Notes under the pieces: generated by a model
Told to the model about the DNA's origin: nothing
Databases searched by the model: none
Seen by the model: only the letters and a program-made list of their open reading frames with translations
Shown: in pieces, positions 36,347 through 45,088 of the stretch
Layout: every line of letters begins with the position of its first letter
Numbering within the stretch: position 1 is the first letter of the stretch
Program-made: the position numbers and the translations under genes
NCBI GenBank assembly: GCA_017429985.1
Contig: JAFRNW010000042.1
Coordinates: forward strand, 62,001 to 126,000
Source of the DNA: Clostridia bacterium
GTDB lineage: Bacteria; Bacillota; Clostridia; Christensenellales; CAG-138
Direction of reading: 5' to 3'
Length of the DNA: 64,000 bases

Positions 36347-37488
36347 TGGAAAAGACAAGTCAAAACAAAGAACGCAGATCCGGGCTGTGGGAACGGTTCG
36401 TGAAAAGCGACAGGTTTGTAGCCGGGCATAAATGGACGGTGATTCTGTTCTGCGCTGCCGTCATGGTGCTGATCACGGCTCTGAAATACACGCTCTATCA
36501 TGAGTCCGGATTTACGGATGCGTATCACATCATGCTTGCCGCGAACAGCGGAGATTTTTCCGGCGGAGACAGCGCTTTTGTGCTGACGGCCTCGCTGGCG
36601 CATGCCCTGGTTTCCGTGTTCGGCCCGCTTTCCATGCGGGCATGGGGGTGGATCCTGCTGGTGCCCGGGTTCGGAATGTTTGCGCTGATCGCAGCGAAGG
36701 CGCCTGCCCAGAATCTCGCGTCCGCGCTGGTCATGATAGCCTTTTCCGTGTTTCTTCCCTACTTTGTGTTCATGCCGTGCGTGGATTTTATCCAGTATAC
36801 GGTGTTCTTTCTCATGGCGCTGGTTCTGCTGTTCGTGCCCGGGCAGATATGGAAGCTGATCTGCGGCGAGCTCCTTCTTCTTCCGGTCATTCTGCTTTTC
36901 CGGGACTACTATGCGCTGATGGCGTTCCTCGCGGCGGTGATGTACCTGTTTGCGCTTCTGTACCGGAAGCCGAAAACGATCGGACAGCAGACGGCTTTTC
37001 TGATCGGCTTTGCGATGCTGTGCGTGATCGCGCTCCTGGTGCTGCGGCTTGTCGCGCCGGAGTCGGCGAACAAACTGTTCCTGATCCGGACAGAGACCAA
37101 TATGGGATTTGAACACACGCCCGCCCCGGACAAAGTGATCATGGATCTGATGCCGATGGATACTTCGGTCGCGGGATTCATCGTGAATTATCTTTCCGCT
37201 GCGATCAGGATGCTTGTTCCTGCGGAACTGTGCGCTGATTTTACGGACATTCCGTTCGCGGTGTTTCAGATCATCCTGGATATCCTGATTCTGATGGAGC
37301 TGATCAAAAGCAGAAGAGCCTACGCGCGGACGGCCGTTTATTCGTTCATCATCGCGTTTTTCCTGATGTCTTTTGTGTTCGAGCCAGGATTCGGATCCTG
37401 GTTCAAACATGAAGCCGCTGCATTTCCGATCCTGTGGCTGGGCATCGGGCACGACCGATTAACGGCAGAAAGGGGACCCGATGCCTGA
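36346..37488 (+). CDS. Polytopic membrane protein, possibly polysaccharide-related
   Basis: A 380-residue protein with about nine to ten hydrophobic helices (the first from about residue 29). I do not recognise a named family with confidence. The segment FEPGFGSWFKHEAAAFPIL near the C terminus resembles a motif of EpsG/Wzy-type polymer membrane proteins (acid, FG, H or R, then FP). The tryptophan- and phenylalanine-rich loops also fit. The ATG shares its A with the preceding TGA stop (36344-36348), and the end overlaps the pseudouridine synthase by eight bases, so it is translated in a tight RNA-modification operon. A role in envelope polymers is only a guess. Confidence 0.6.
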   Translation: MEKTSQNKERRSGLWERFVKSDRFVAGHKWTVILFCAAVMVLITALKYTLYHESGFTDAYHIMLAANSGDFSGGDSAFVLTASLAHALVSVFGPLSMRAWGWILLVPGFGMFALIAAKAPAQNLASALVMIAFSVFLPYFVFMPCVDFIQYTVFFLMALVLLFVPGQIWKLICGELLLLPVILLFRDYYALMAFLAAVMYLFALLYRKPKTIGQQTAFLIGFAMLCVIALLVLRLVAPESANKLFLIRTETNMGFEHTPAPDKVIMDLMPMDTSVAGFIVNYLSAAIRMLVPAELCADFTDIPFAVFQIILDILILMELIKSRRAYARTAVYSFIIAFFLMSFVFEPGFGSWFKHEAAAFPILWLGIGHDRLTAERGPDA

Positions 37489-38848
37489 AACAGAACGTGT
37501 TCCGGGGCTGCCGGAAAAATACGGTCTTACGGTGCTGTATGAGGACAATCATCTTCTGGTCGTCGAAAAGCCGGTCAACATGCCCGTGCAGGCAGATATC
37601 TCCGGAGACGAGGACCTCTGCACCAGGTGCAGAAAATATCTGAAAGAAGAAGGCAACAAGCCCGGGGATGCCTATCTCGGGATCGTGCAGAGGCTGGACC
37701 GTCCGGTGGGCGGTGTCATGACGTTTGCGAAAACCAGCAAAGCCGCCGCCAGACTGACGGCACAGTTCAAGACGCACGCGGCGGGGAAAAGATACGTGGC
37801 GATCGTCTGCGGACGTGCGGAAAGCCATGACGCGCTGAAGGATTATCTTCTGAAGGACGAACGCACCAATATGACGGCGGTGGTGAACGCAGACGTGCCG
37901 GGCGCGAAGCAGGCAAGGCTGTCCTACGATACGATCGGAAGGGACGGAGACCTTTCGCTGGTGGACGTATCCCTTCAGACGGGCAGACCGCATCAGATCC
38001 GGGTCCAGATGGCGCATGCCGGTCTTCCGATCCTGGGCGATCAGCGCTACCACCCGGACGCCGTGGCGGCCGCCGGCGCCGGGCTGCCTTTCAAACGCAC
38101 GCAGATCTGTCTATGGTCCTATGCTCTGACGCTGGAACACCCCACGCTGGGAGAGAAAATGACGTTCTTTTCTGTTCCGAAAGGAGAGGAATGGAAGAGG
38201 TTTTCCGCCCAGATGCAGATGCTTCCGGCATTTTCCGTCTGCTCCGGCGTCTATCTGGACGACACGATGGCCGTCTGCGACAAAAAAGCGGGGGTCGAGG
38301 TCGAGGAAGAACTCCTTTCCGAGCTCAGCACCGTTTTTCCGGAGATCTATCCCGTCCACAGACTGGACGCGAACACGCAGGGGCTTGTGATCTTTGCCAG
38401 GACAGAGGAAAAGAGGCAGGAGCTCGAGGAGGCGTTTTACCGGCATGAAATCGAAAAGATCTATCACGCTGTCCTTGCGGGATGTCCGGAAAAAAAGAGC
38501 GGCCACCTGAAGGACTATGCGGTCAAGGATCCGGAAGAGGGAACCGTCCGTATCTGCGGGGAGAAAACGCCCGGCGCGCAGAGGATGGAACTGGATTACA
38601 GAATCCTGAAGGAAAAGGCGGGATGCGCGCTGGCGGAGATCAACCTGCTCACCGGCCGCACGCACCAGATCCGCGTGCAGATGGCGCATGCGGGATACCC
38701 GGTCCTCGGCGACGACAAATACGGAAACCGGGAGCAGAACAAACAATACCGTTCCAGAACGCAGCAGCTGCTCTGCAAGCGGATGTGTGTCGGGGAAATG
38801 CTGTTTGAGAGCTGCAAAGAGGTGCGTCTGCCGGAGGAAGTGCGATGA
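37481..38848 (+). CDS. Tandem RluA-family pseudouridine synthase (two catalytic domains)
   Basis: A 455-residue protein made of two full RluA-type units. Unit 1 (about 10-240) has VVEKPVNMPVQ, the catalytic block QRLDRPVGGVMTFAKTS with Asp73, and QTGRPHQIRVQMAHAG. Unit 2 (about 255-450) has VCDKKAGVEV, HRLDANTQGLVIFARTE with Asp296, and LTGRTHQIRVQMAHAG. Both keep the catalytic Asp and the RNA-contact motif. A normal RluA protein without an S4 domain is about 220-300 residues, and no S4 domain is visible here. Such enzymes make pseudouridine in rRNA or tRNA. Units 1 and 2 may modify different sites or act as a built-in pair. Overlaps join it to both neighbours. Confidence 0.9.
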   Translation: MPETERVPGLPEKYGLTVLYEDNHLLVVEKPVNMPVQADISGDEDLCTRCRKYLKEEGNKPGDAYLGIVQRLDRPVGGVMTFAKTSKAAARLTAQFKTHAAGKRYVAIVCGRAESHDALKDYLLKDERTNMTAVVNADVPGAKQARLSYDTIGRDGDLSLVDVSLQTGRPHQIRVQMAHAGLPILGDQRYHPDAVAAAGAGLPFKRTQICLWSYALTLEHPTLGEKMTFFSVPKGEEWKRFSAQMQMLPAFSVCSGVYLDDTMAVCDKKAGVEVEEELLSELSTVFPEIYPVHRLDANTQGLVIFARTEEKRQELEEAFYRHEIEKIYHAVLAGCPEKKSGHLKDYAVKDPEEGTVRICGEKTPGAQRMELDYRILKEKAGCALAEINLLTGRTHQIRVQMAHAGYPVLGDDKYGNREQNKQYRSRTQQLLCKRMCVGEMLFESCKEVRLPEEVR

Positions 38849-39534
38849 AGGATGATGCCAGGACGGAGCGGACCGCGCTGCTGATCGGCGCGGACGGGAT
38901 CCGGAAACTGCAGGACAGTTTCGTGGCGGTAGCCGGACTGGGCGGAGTCGGAGGACACTGCACGGAGGCGCTCGCGCGCGCGGGAATCGGGAAGATACAC
39001 CTGATCGACGCGGATGTTGTGCAGCAGAGCAATCTGAACCGGCAGCTGATCGCTACGAAGGAAACCGTTGGGATGCTGAAAACGGCCGCGATGGAGCAGA
39101 GACTGCGTCTGGTTTCAGACTGCGAGGTCACGAGGACGGAAGTGTTCGTGACGCCGGAAACGGTCGAAACCGCATTTCCGGGGCCTGATCCCGATTTTAT
39201 CGTCGACGCGATCGATTCCGTCCAGGGAAAGCTTGCGATTGCCGTTTACGCCTTCAGACGCGGGATACCGGTCATTTCCTGCCTTGGCGCGGGAAACAGA
39301 CTGGACGCCACGGCGTTTTATATAACGGATATATTCCGGACAGCAGGAGATCCTCTTGCCAGAAAATTCAGGAGCGAGCTTCGCAAAGCCGGGATCGGGG
39401 CGCTTCCTGTTGTCATCTCGAGGGAACCGGCGAAGAGAGAGCCGGGGCAGACCGTGATCGGGTCAATTGCGCCGGTGCCTGCTGCGGAAGGACTGGCTGC
39501 CGCCAGTTATGTGATAAGAAAACTTTTGGATTGA
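38845..39534 (+). CDS. tcdA: tRNA threonylcarbamoyladenosine dehydratase TcdA
   Basis: A 229-residue E1-like (ThiF/MoeB superfamily) enzyme that cyclises t6A37 to ct6A in ANN-decoding tRNAs. The ATP-binding glycine block is VAGLGGVGGHCTEALARAG. DADVVQQSNLNRQ is the adenylation site, IVDAIDSVQGKLAI the Asp-containing strand, and SCLGAGNRLDA matches TcdA. The ATG overlaps the preceding stop (ATGA, 38845-38848). It ends a four-gene run in which three genes act on RNA. Confidence 0.92.
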   Translation: MKDDARTERTALLIGADGIRKLQDSFVAVAGLGGVGGHCTEALARAGIGKIHLIDADVVQQSNLNRQLIATKETVGMLKTAAMEQRLRLVSDCEVTRTEVFVTPETVETAFPGPDPDFIVDAIDSVQGKLAIAVYAFRRGIPVISCLGAGNRLDATAFYITDIFRTAGDPLARKFRSELRKAGIGALPVVISREPAKREPGQTVIGSIAPVPAAEGLAAASYVIRKLLD

Positions 39535-39559
39535 AACAATACGGAAAGGAGAACAGGCA

Positions 39560-41293
39560 ATGGATTTCATGAAGGAGTACGAGTCCTGGCTGTCGTCGGG
39601 CGCGCTTCTGGAAGCTGACAAAAAGGAACTGGAATCGATCCGGGAGGATCGGAAGGAGATCGAGGAGCGGTTTTATACGGAACTCGAATTCGGAACGGCG
39701 GGATTGAGGGGGATCATCCGCGTGGGAACAAACGGAATGAACGGATACGTCGTCCGCAGAGCCACGCAGGGACTTTCCGATTATATGAACGCGCTGCCCG
39801 GAGCAGCGGAGCGGGGCGTTTGCATTGCCTATGATTCAAGGCATTTTTCAGACGTGTTTGCCAGGGAGGCCGCGTGCGTCCTGGCCGCGAACGGCATCCG
39901 GGTGAGACTGTTCTCGACGCTGCATGCCGTGCCGCAGCTGTCCTATGCGATCCGGCACCAGAACTGCATCGCCGGCATCGTCATCACGGCCAGCCATAAT
40001 CCGGCAAAGTACAACGGATACAAGGTCTACTGGGAGCATGGCGGACAGGTCGCGCCGGAACAGGCCGCGGACATCCTGGCCTGCATTCAGAAGGTGCCGT
40101 TCTTCAGCGAGAAAACCTGCGATTATGAGGACGCTGTGGCTTCCGGGAAGATCGGGCTGATCGGCAGGGAAGAGGACGAGGCATATTACGAAGTGACCAA
40201 GTCGGTCCTTCTCCGTCCCGAACTCGTACGCGAAAAAGGAAAGGACCTTTCCATCGTATATACGCCGCTGCACGGAACGGGGAGCATCCCGGTGCAGGAG
40301 ATCCTGAGACAGATCGGCGTGACGAACGTGGCCGTTGTTCCGGAGCAGGAAAAACCGGACGGAAGCTTTCCGACGGTCACCGCGCCGAACCCGGAGAACC
40401 CCGACGCATTCCGCCTGGCGTTCGCGCTGGCGGAGGAAAAAGGCGCAACCGTGATTCTGGCAACGGACCCGGATGCGGACAGGCTGGGGATCGCGGTCAA
40501 GACGACGGAGGGCAAATGGATGCTGCTGACCGGTAATCAGATCGGCAGCCTGCTTCTTGAGCACATTATCAGCGAGAGAAGCAAGACCGGAACGCTTCCG
40601 AAGAATGCCGTCGCTGTCAAGTCCATCGTATCCACGCAGCTTGCCAGGGCAGTCGCGGAGAGAAACGGCGTTGAAATGGAAGACGTTCTGACGGGCTTCC
40701 GGTTCATTTCCGAAAAGATCGACGAGTACGAGAAAACGGGAGAGAAGACCTTCCTGTTCGGGTTCGAGGAAAGCTACGGATTCCTCGCGGGCGGTTTTTC
40801 CAGGGACAAGGATGCGATCTGCTCTTCCATGCTTGCCGCGGAAATGTGCGTCTGCTGCGCGGAAAAAGGGATGACGCTCTACGACGCGCTCCGTCAGGTG
40901 TATGCCGACTACGGATACTACAAGGAAAGCGTTGCGAGCTACACGCTGGAAGGGAAGGAAGGCATCGAGAAAATCGCGGAATCCATGCGCTCCATGAGGG
41001 AAAAACCCTGGGAGGAGATCGCGGGATATCATATTTCCGCCGTCGAGGACTACTCGTCCGGGATCCGCACCTATGACGACGGAAGCGAGACCTGCCTGAC
41101 GCTCCCGAGAAGCAATATGATCCGCTACTTGTTTGATGACGGGGACTGGATCGTTGTCCGTCCGTCCGGAACGGAGCCGAAGCTGAAACTCTATGCCGGC
41201 GCCAGCGATGCAGACGAGAAGAAACTGGATCAGAAGCTTGAGAGCATGAAAGCCGACTGCGACGCGAGACTGCGGGCATCGCTCGGGATCTGA
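39560..41293 (+). CDS. pgcA: Phosphoglucomutase/phosphomannomutase (alpha-D-phosphohexomutase)
   Basis: A 577-residue four-domain mutase. The phosphoserine loop is TASHNPAKYNGYK, the metal loop DPDADRLG, the sugar loop FEESYGF, and the phosphate-binding loop RPSGTEPKLKLY. FGTAGLRGIIRVGTNGMN near the N terminus is the usual start of the larger PgcA/Pgm2 type. It interconverts hexose-1- and hexose-6-phosphates and supplies glucose-1-phosphate for UDP-glucose and wall polymers. It may feed the nucleotidyltransferase product at 58 kb. GGAAAGGAG precedes ATG 39560. Confidence 0.93.
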   Translation: MDFMKEYESWLSSGALLEADKKELESIREDRKEIEERFYTELEFGTAGLRGIIRVGTNGMNGYVVRRATQGLSDYMNALPGAAERGVCIAYDSRHFSDVFAREAACVLAANGIRVRLFSTLHAVPQLSYAIRHQNCIAGIVITASHNPAKYNGYKVYWEHGGQVAPEQAADILACIQKVPFFSEKTCDYEDAVASGKIGLIGREEDEAYYEVTKSVLLRPELVREKGKDLSIVYTPLHGTGSIPVQEILRQIGVTNVAVVPEQEKPDGSFPTVTAPNPENPDAFRLAFALAEEKGATVILATDPDADRLGIAVKTTEGKWMLLTGNQIGSLLLEHIISERSKTGTLPKNAVAVKSIVSTQLARAVAERNGVEMEDVLTGFRFISEKIDEYEKTGEKTFLFGFEESYGFLAGGFSRDKDAICSSMLAAEMCVCCAEKGMTLYDALRQVYADYGYYKESVASYTLEGKEGIEKIAESMRSMREKPWEEIAGYHISAVEDYSSGIRTYDDGSETCLTLPRSNMIRYLFDDGDWIVVRPSGTEPKLKLYAGASDADEKKLDQKLESMKADCDARLRASLGI

Positions 41294-41303
41294 AGGGGAA
41301 ATA

Positions 41304-41332
41304 TTGACCGTGACAGCGGGATTTGCTATAAT
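41304..41332 (+). promoter_or_regulatory. Promoter of typA
   Basis: TTGACC (41304-41309) and TATAAT (41327-41332) are separated by 17 bp, 38 bp before the typA ATG. Confidence 0.85.
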
Positions 41333-41370
41333 TATCCCCGTTTTTTGAGGAAAAGAGGTTTATTTCACAC

Positions 41371-43203
41371 ATGGACATTCGCAATATCGCTATCATAGCG
41401 CACGTTGACCACGGCAAGACGACCCTTGTCGATCAGCTTCTGCGCGATGCGGGCGTTCTGAGAAGAAGCGAACAGGGCGTGGAAAGGATCATGGACAGCA
41501 ATGATCTCGAAAGAGAAAGAGGCATCACGATCCTTTCCAAGAATACATCCGTAACATATAAAAACACGCGGATCAATATTGTTGACACACCCGGCCACGC
41601 CGATTTCGGCGGTGAGGTGGAACGGATCCTGCAGATGGTGGACGGTGTGCTCCTCCTCGTTGACGCGTTCGAAGGATGCATGCCGCAGACCCGGTTTGTT
41701 CTGCGGAAAGCTCTGGAGCTGAACAAGGTTCCCGTTGTTGTCGTCAACAAGATCGACAGGCCCGAGGCGAGACCGGACGAAGTACTGGACGAGACGCTCG
41801 AACTGTTCCTTGAACTCGGGGCGAATGATCAGCAGATCGATTTTCCCGTCGTGTATACTTCCGCGCGGGAAGGGAAATCGGGGCTTTCGCCGGATGACCT
41901 GACGGACAGCATGGTTCCGCTGTTCGACACGATCCTCTCGACGATCCCCGCGCCCCAGATGGATACTGACCTGCCGCTTCAGATCCTGTTTTCCGCGATC
42001 GACTATGACGACTATGTTGGAAAGATCGGAATCGGAAGGATCGAGAGAGGCGTCGTGAAAAAGGCGATGCCGGTCGTGGTCTGCGGCGGGGAAAAGAACC
42101 AGGAAACCCCTGCAAAGATCACGCGGGTCTATCATTATGAGGGACTCCAGAGGGTCGAGGTGGAAGAAGCCTATGCGGGGGATATCGTTTGTGTTGCCGG
42201 AATCGACAGCCTGAACGTCGGGGATACCGTATGCGATCCTTCGCTGATCGAGCCCATGCCGTTTGTCAGAATCGACGAACCGACTGTGTCCATGCTGTTT
42301 GTGGTGAACGACAGCCCGTTTGCCGGACGCGAAGGCAAGTACGTGACGGGAAGGAATCTGCGCGACCGCCTGTTTAACGAAGTGAAAACGAACGTCGCCA
42401 TGCGCGTGGAGGAAACCGGTACGACAGACGCGTTCCGCGTGTCGGGACGCGGCGAGCTGCATCTTTCCATACTGATCGAACAGATGCGGAGACAGGGATA
42501 CGAATTTGCGGTCTCACGCCCGAAAGTCATCATGAAGAAGAACGAGAAAGGCGAACCGACCGAACCCATCGAGGAGCTGACGATCGACGTGCCGCAGGAA
42601 TATGTCGGACCGGTCATGGAAAAGCTCGGCAACCGCAAGGCGGAACTGGTGGATATGACGCCGCAGGGAGAGAACAGTACTCGGCTGAAATTCCTGATTC
42701 CGGCCCGCGGACTGATGGGATACCGTTCCGAACTGATGACAGACACCAGAGGGAACGGCGTGATGAACCATATCTTTCATGCATACGAACCGTACAAGGG
42801 ACCGATCCCCGAGAGAAGTACGGGAAGCCTTGTGGCGCATGAAACGGGCAGCACATCCAGCTACGGCCTGTTCAACACACAGGACCGCGGACGTCTGTTC
42901 GTCGGACCGGGCGTTCCCGTTTACGAGGGACAGATCGTCGGCGAAAGCGCAAGGGCCGGCGATATCGTCGTCAACGTCTGCAAGAAAAAACACGTGACGA
43001 ACATGCGTGCCGCCGGATCGGACGAAGCGCTGCGGCTGACGCCACCGGTTGAGCTGACGCTCGAGCAGTGCATGGAATTCGTGACGGACGACGAACTTGT
43101 CGAAATCACACCGAAATCGATCCGAATGAGGAAACGCCTGCTGTCGAAGGACGCGCGGGTCAAGGCTTTCAACGCGGCGGTCAGATCGGGCGAGATCGGG
43201 TGA
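41371..43203 (+). CDS. typA: Ribosome-associated GTPase TypA/BipA
   Basis: A 610-residue translational GTPase. G1 is AHVDHGKTT, the G2 region RERGITILSKNTSV, G3 DTPGHADFGGE, and G4 NKIDRP. Domains II, III and V follow, and the family-specific C-terminal domain contains the RGLMGYRSELMTDTRGNG block. It aids 50S assembly and stress or cold adaptation. AAAAGAGG lies upstream of ATG 41371. It is monocistronic, with its own promoter and a terminator just behind. Confidence 0.97.
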   Translation: MDIRNIAIIAHVDHGKTTLVDQLLRDAGVLRRSEQGVERIMDSNDLERERGITILSKNTSVTYKNTRINIVDTPGHADFGGEVERILQMVDGVLLLVDAFEGCMPQTRFVLRKALELNKVPVVVVNKIDRPEARPDEVLDETLELFLELGANDQQIDFPVVYTSAREGKSGLSPDDLTDSMVPLFDTILSTIPAPQMDTDLPLQILFSAIDYDDYVGKIGIGRIERGVVKKAMPVVVCGGEKNQETPAKITRVYHYEGLQRVEVEEAYAGDIVCVAGIDSLNVGDTVCDPSLIEPMPFVRIDEPTVSMLFVVNDSPFAGREGKYVTGRNLRDRLFNEVKTNVAMRVEETGTTDAFRVSGRGELHLSILIEQMRRQGYEFAVSRPKVIMKKNEKGEPTEPIEELTIDVPQEYVGPVMEKLGNRKAELVDMTPQGENSTRLKFLIPARGLMGYRSELMTDTRGNGVMNHIFHAYEPYKGPIPERSTGSLVAHETGSTSSYGLFNTQDRGRLFVGPGVPVYEGQIVGESARAGDIVVNVCKKKHVTNMRAAGSDEALRLTPPVELTLEQCMEFVTDDELVEITPKSIRMRKRLLSKDARVKAFNAAVRSGEIG

Positions 43204-43260
43204 GGACATCCCGGGAGATTCTGAACGGGCCGCAACCGAATATTGACAGGAAACAGAGCG

Positions 43261-43288
43261 AAACGGAATCACGGGATGATTCCGTTTT
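43261..43288 (+). terminator. Terminator after typA
   Basis: AAACGGAATCA, a CGGGA loop, then TGATTCCGTTTTG form an 11-bp stem with a short T run. Confidence 0.85.
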
Positions 43289-43293
43289 GTTGC

Positions 43294-43323
43294 TTGAAGT
43301 GCTGTTTCACGGCAAGTTATACT
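43294..43323 (+). promoter_or_regulatory. Promoter of the DUF2804 gene
   Basis: TTGAAG (43294-43299) and TATACT (43318-43323) are separated by 18 bp, about 28 bp before the ATG. Confidence 0.65.
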
Positions 43324-43351
43324 GAATCAGGAAGGAACAGGAGGTGCGGAC

Positions 43352-44386
43352 ATGAAACAGTATCGCCTTACCGAAGGACCGCTGCTGGACGGCAGGGGAC
43401 ATTTGACGGAAGCAGGCTATGCGACAAGCCTGATCAAGACATACGACCGTTCCAAAATCCGCGGCGGAAAAAGCCGGATCAAGGAATGGGATTATTATCT
43501 GATCTACAACGACCGGTTCGGGATCGCGCTGACCGTGGATGACAACTCCTATATGGGCCTCGTGTCCGCCAGTTTTCTGGATTTTGAGAACAGAACGGAG
43601 AAAACGCTTTCGAAAATGTTCTGGCTCCCGTTCGGAAGCACCGGGTTTCCCGCAAGCTCCGATTCCGGAGACGTGCAAAAGAAAATGAAAGGGGCGGATT
43701 TTGCGTTCCGGCATGAAAACGGAGGACGTCGTCTCGTCTGCAGTATGGACCGTTTCCATGAGGGCAAGCCGTTCCGGTGCGATGTTCTTCTGACGGAGGA
43801 GCCTGCGGATTCAATGGTCATCGCGACGCCGTTCCCGGAGAAGAAAACCGCCTTCTACTACAACCAGAAGATCATCGGCATGCGCGCAAGCGGCGAAGTA
43901 CAGTTCAACGGGAACACGTACCGCTTTCAGAACGGGGATTCGTTCGGGCTTCTCGACTGGGGAAGAGGCGTGTGGACCTATGAAAACACCTGGTACTGGG
44001 GCGCCGCGCAGGGAATCGTAGAAGGACATGTGGTCGGGTTCAATATCGGCTACGGGTTCGGGAATACGGGGAAAGCGTCTGAGAACATGGTGTTTGTTGA
44101 CGGAAAGGCGCATAAACTCGACAGGCTGACGTTCAATATTCCCCAGACGGAAGACGGGAAGGATGATTTTCTCGCGCCGTGGACCTTCACTTCCTGCGAC
44201 GGAAGATTCGAAATGGATTTCGAGCCGGTCATCGACAGGGCTTCCTGTACGGATATCAAGGTCATCTGCTCCGACCAGCATCAGGTGTTCGGAAAATTCA
44301 CTGGCAGAATTCTTCTGGATGACGGGACAGAACTCTTCCTGTCGGATTTTCTTGGCTTTGCGGAAAAGGTATACAACAAATGGTAA
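43352..44386 (+). CDS. DUF2804 family protein
   Basis: A 344-residue protein starting RLTEGPLLDGRGHLTEAGYA, the usual DUF2804 opening (LLDxxGxLxxxGWA). It also contains KEWDYYLIYNDRFGIALTV, DWGRGVWTYENTWYWGAAQG and NIGYGFGNT, which are strong family blocks. It has no signal peptide or membrane segment and is probably cytosolic. DUF2804 has a lipocalin- or CrtC-like beta fold in predictions, and no enzymatic role is established. GGAGGTG precedes ATG 43352. The HAD phosphatase gene overlaps its end by seven bases. Confidence 0.88.
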   Translation: MKQYRLTEGPLLDGRGHLTEAGYATSLIKTYDRSKIRGGKSRIKEWDYYLIYNDRFGIALTVDDNSYMGLVSASFLDFENRTEKTLSKMFWLPFGSTGFPASSDSGDVQKKMKGADFAFRHENGGRRLVCSMDRFHEGKPFRCDVLLTEEPADSMVIATPFPEKKTAFYYNQKIIGMRASGEVQFNGNTYRFQNGDSFGLLDWGRGVWTYENTWYWGAAQGIVEGHVVGFNIGYGFGNTGKASENMVFVDGKAHKLDRLTFNIPQTEDGKDDFLAPWTFTSCDGRFEMDFEPVIDRASCTDIKVICSDQHQVFGKFTGRILLDDGTELFLSDFLGFAEKVYNKW

Positions 44387-45030
44387 GGAACATTATCTGG
44401 GACTGGAACGGAACGCTGCTGGATGATACGTGGATCTGCTATGAGATCGCGAATATCATGCTGGAAGAGCGCGGTCTGAAAACGATTCCCGACTTCGAAC
44501 AGTACCGGCGGATATTTCGGTTTCCCGTGATCGACTGGTATGTAGGCATGGGATATACCTTCGAAGAGGAGACGTATGAACAGGTCGCGGACGAATTCCT
44601 GATCCTGTATAACCGGATGCTTCCGGGATGCGGATTAAAGGACGGGGCGAAAGAGGTGACGGCCGAACTGAAGGACCGCGGGTACCGTCAGATCCTTCTT
44701 TCCGCAACCGGACAGGATACGCTTGAGAAGAATATCCGGACATTCGGGATGGCGGGGATATTCGAGGAGCTTCTCGGCCAGAAAAACGACCTTGCCTTCG
44801 GGAAATCGGAGCGCGGGCGTCTGTACATGCAGAAATGCGGAATGGACCCGAAGGAAACGGTCCTGATCGGTGACACAAATCATGACTTCGAGGTCGCAGA
44901 ACTGATAGGAGCAGGCTGCATTCTCATCGATTCCGGCAATCAGTCCGGCACGGTCCTCGAAAAGTGCGGGACGCCGATCATTCATTCCCTGCGGGAACTG
45001 CTTCCGATTTTCGCGGATCAGGCAGGATAA
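44380..45030 (+). CDS. HAD-family hydrolase with DxN motif
   Basis: A 216-residue haloacid dehalogenase-like phosphatase. Motif I is DWNGTLLDD (nucleophile Asp8, with Asn10 at the general acid/base position, where Asp is usual). The helical cap follows (about 17-80). Motif II is LLSATGQ, Lys of motif III lies in FGKSERG, and motif IV is LIGDTNHDFEVA. Asn at the +2 place occurs in some clostridial relatives and may lower or shift phosphatase activity. Substrate unknown. It overlaps DUF2804 by seven bases, so the two are translated together. Confidence 0.85.
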   Translation: MVRNIIWDWNGTLLDDTWICYEIANIMLEERGLKTIPDFEQYRRIFRFPVIDWYVGMGYTFEEETYEQVADEFLILYNRMLPGCGLKDGAKEVTAELKDRGYRQILLSATGQDTLEKNIRTFGMAGIFEELLGQKNDLAFGKSERGRLYMQKCGMDPKETVLIGDTNHDFEVAELIGAGCILIDSGNQSGTVLEKCGTPIIHSLRELLPIFADQAG

Positions 45031-45088
45031 TGCTTCTGTTCCATTGCGGGACGGGAGAAAGAAACAGGAAAAGAAATACTGCGGACGG

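Noticed and set aside
45031..45088. Terminator between the HAD gene and LCP copy 2
   Set aside because: No stable hairpin could be found in this short convergent spacer.
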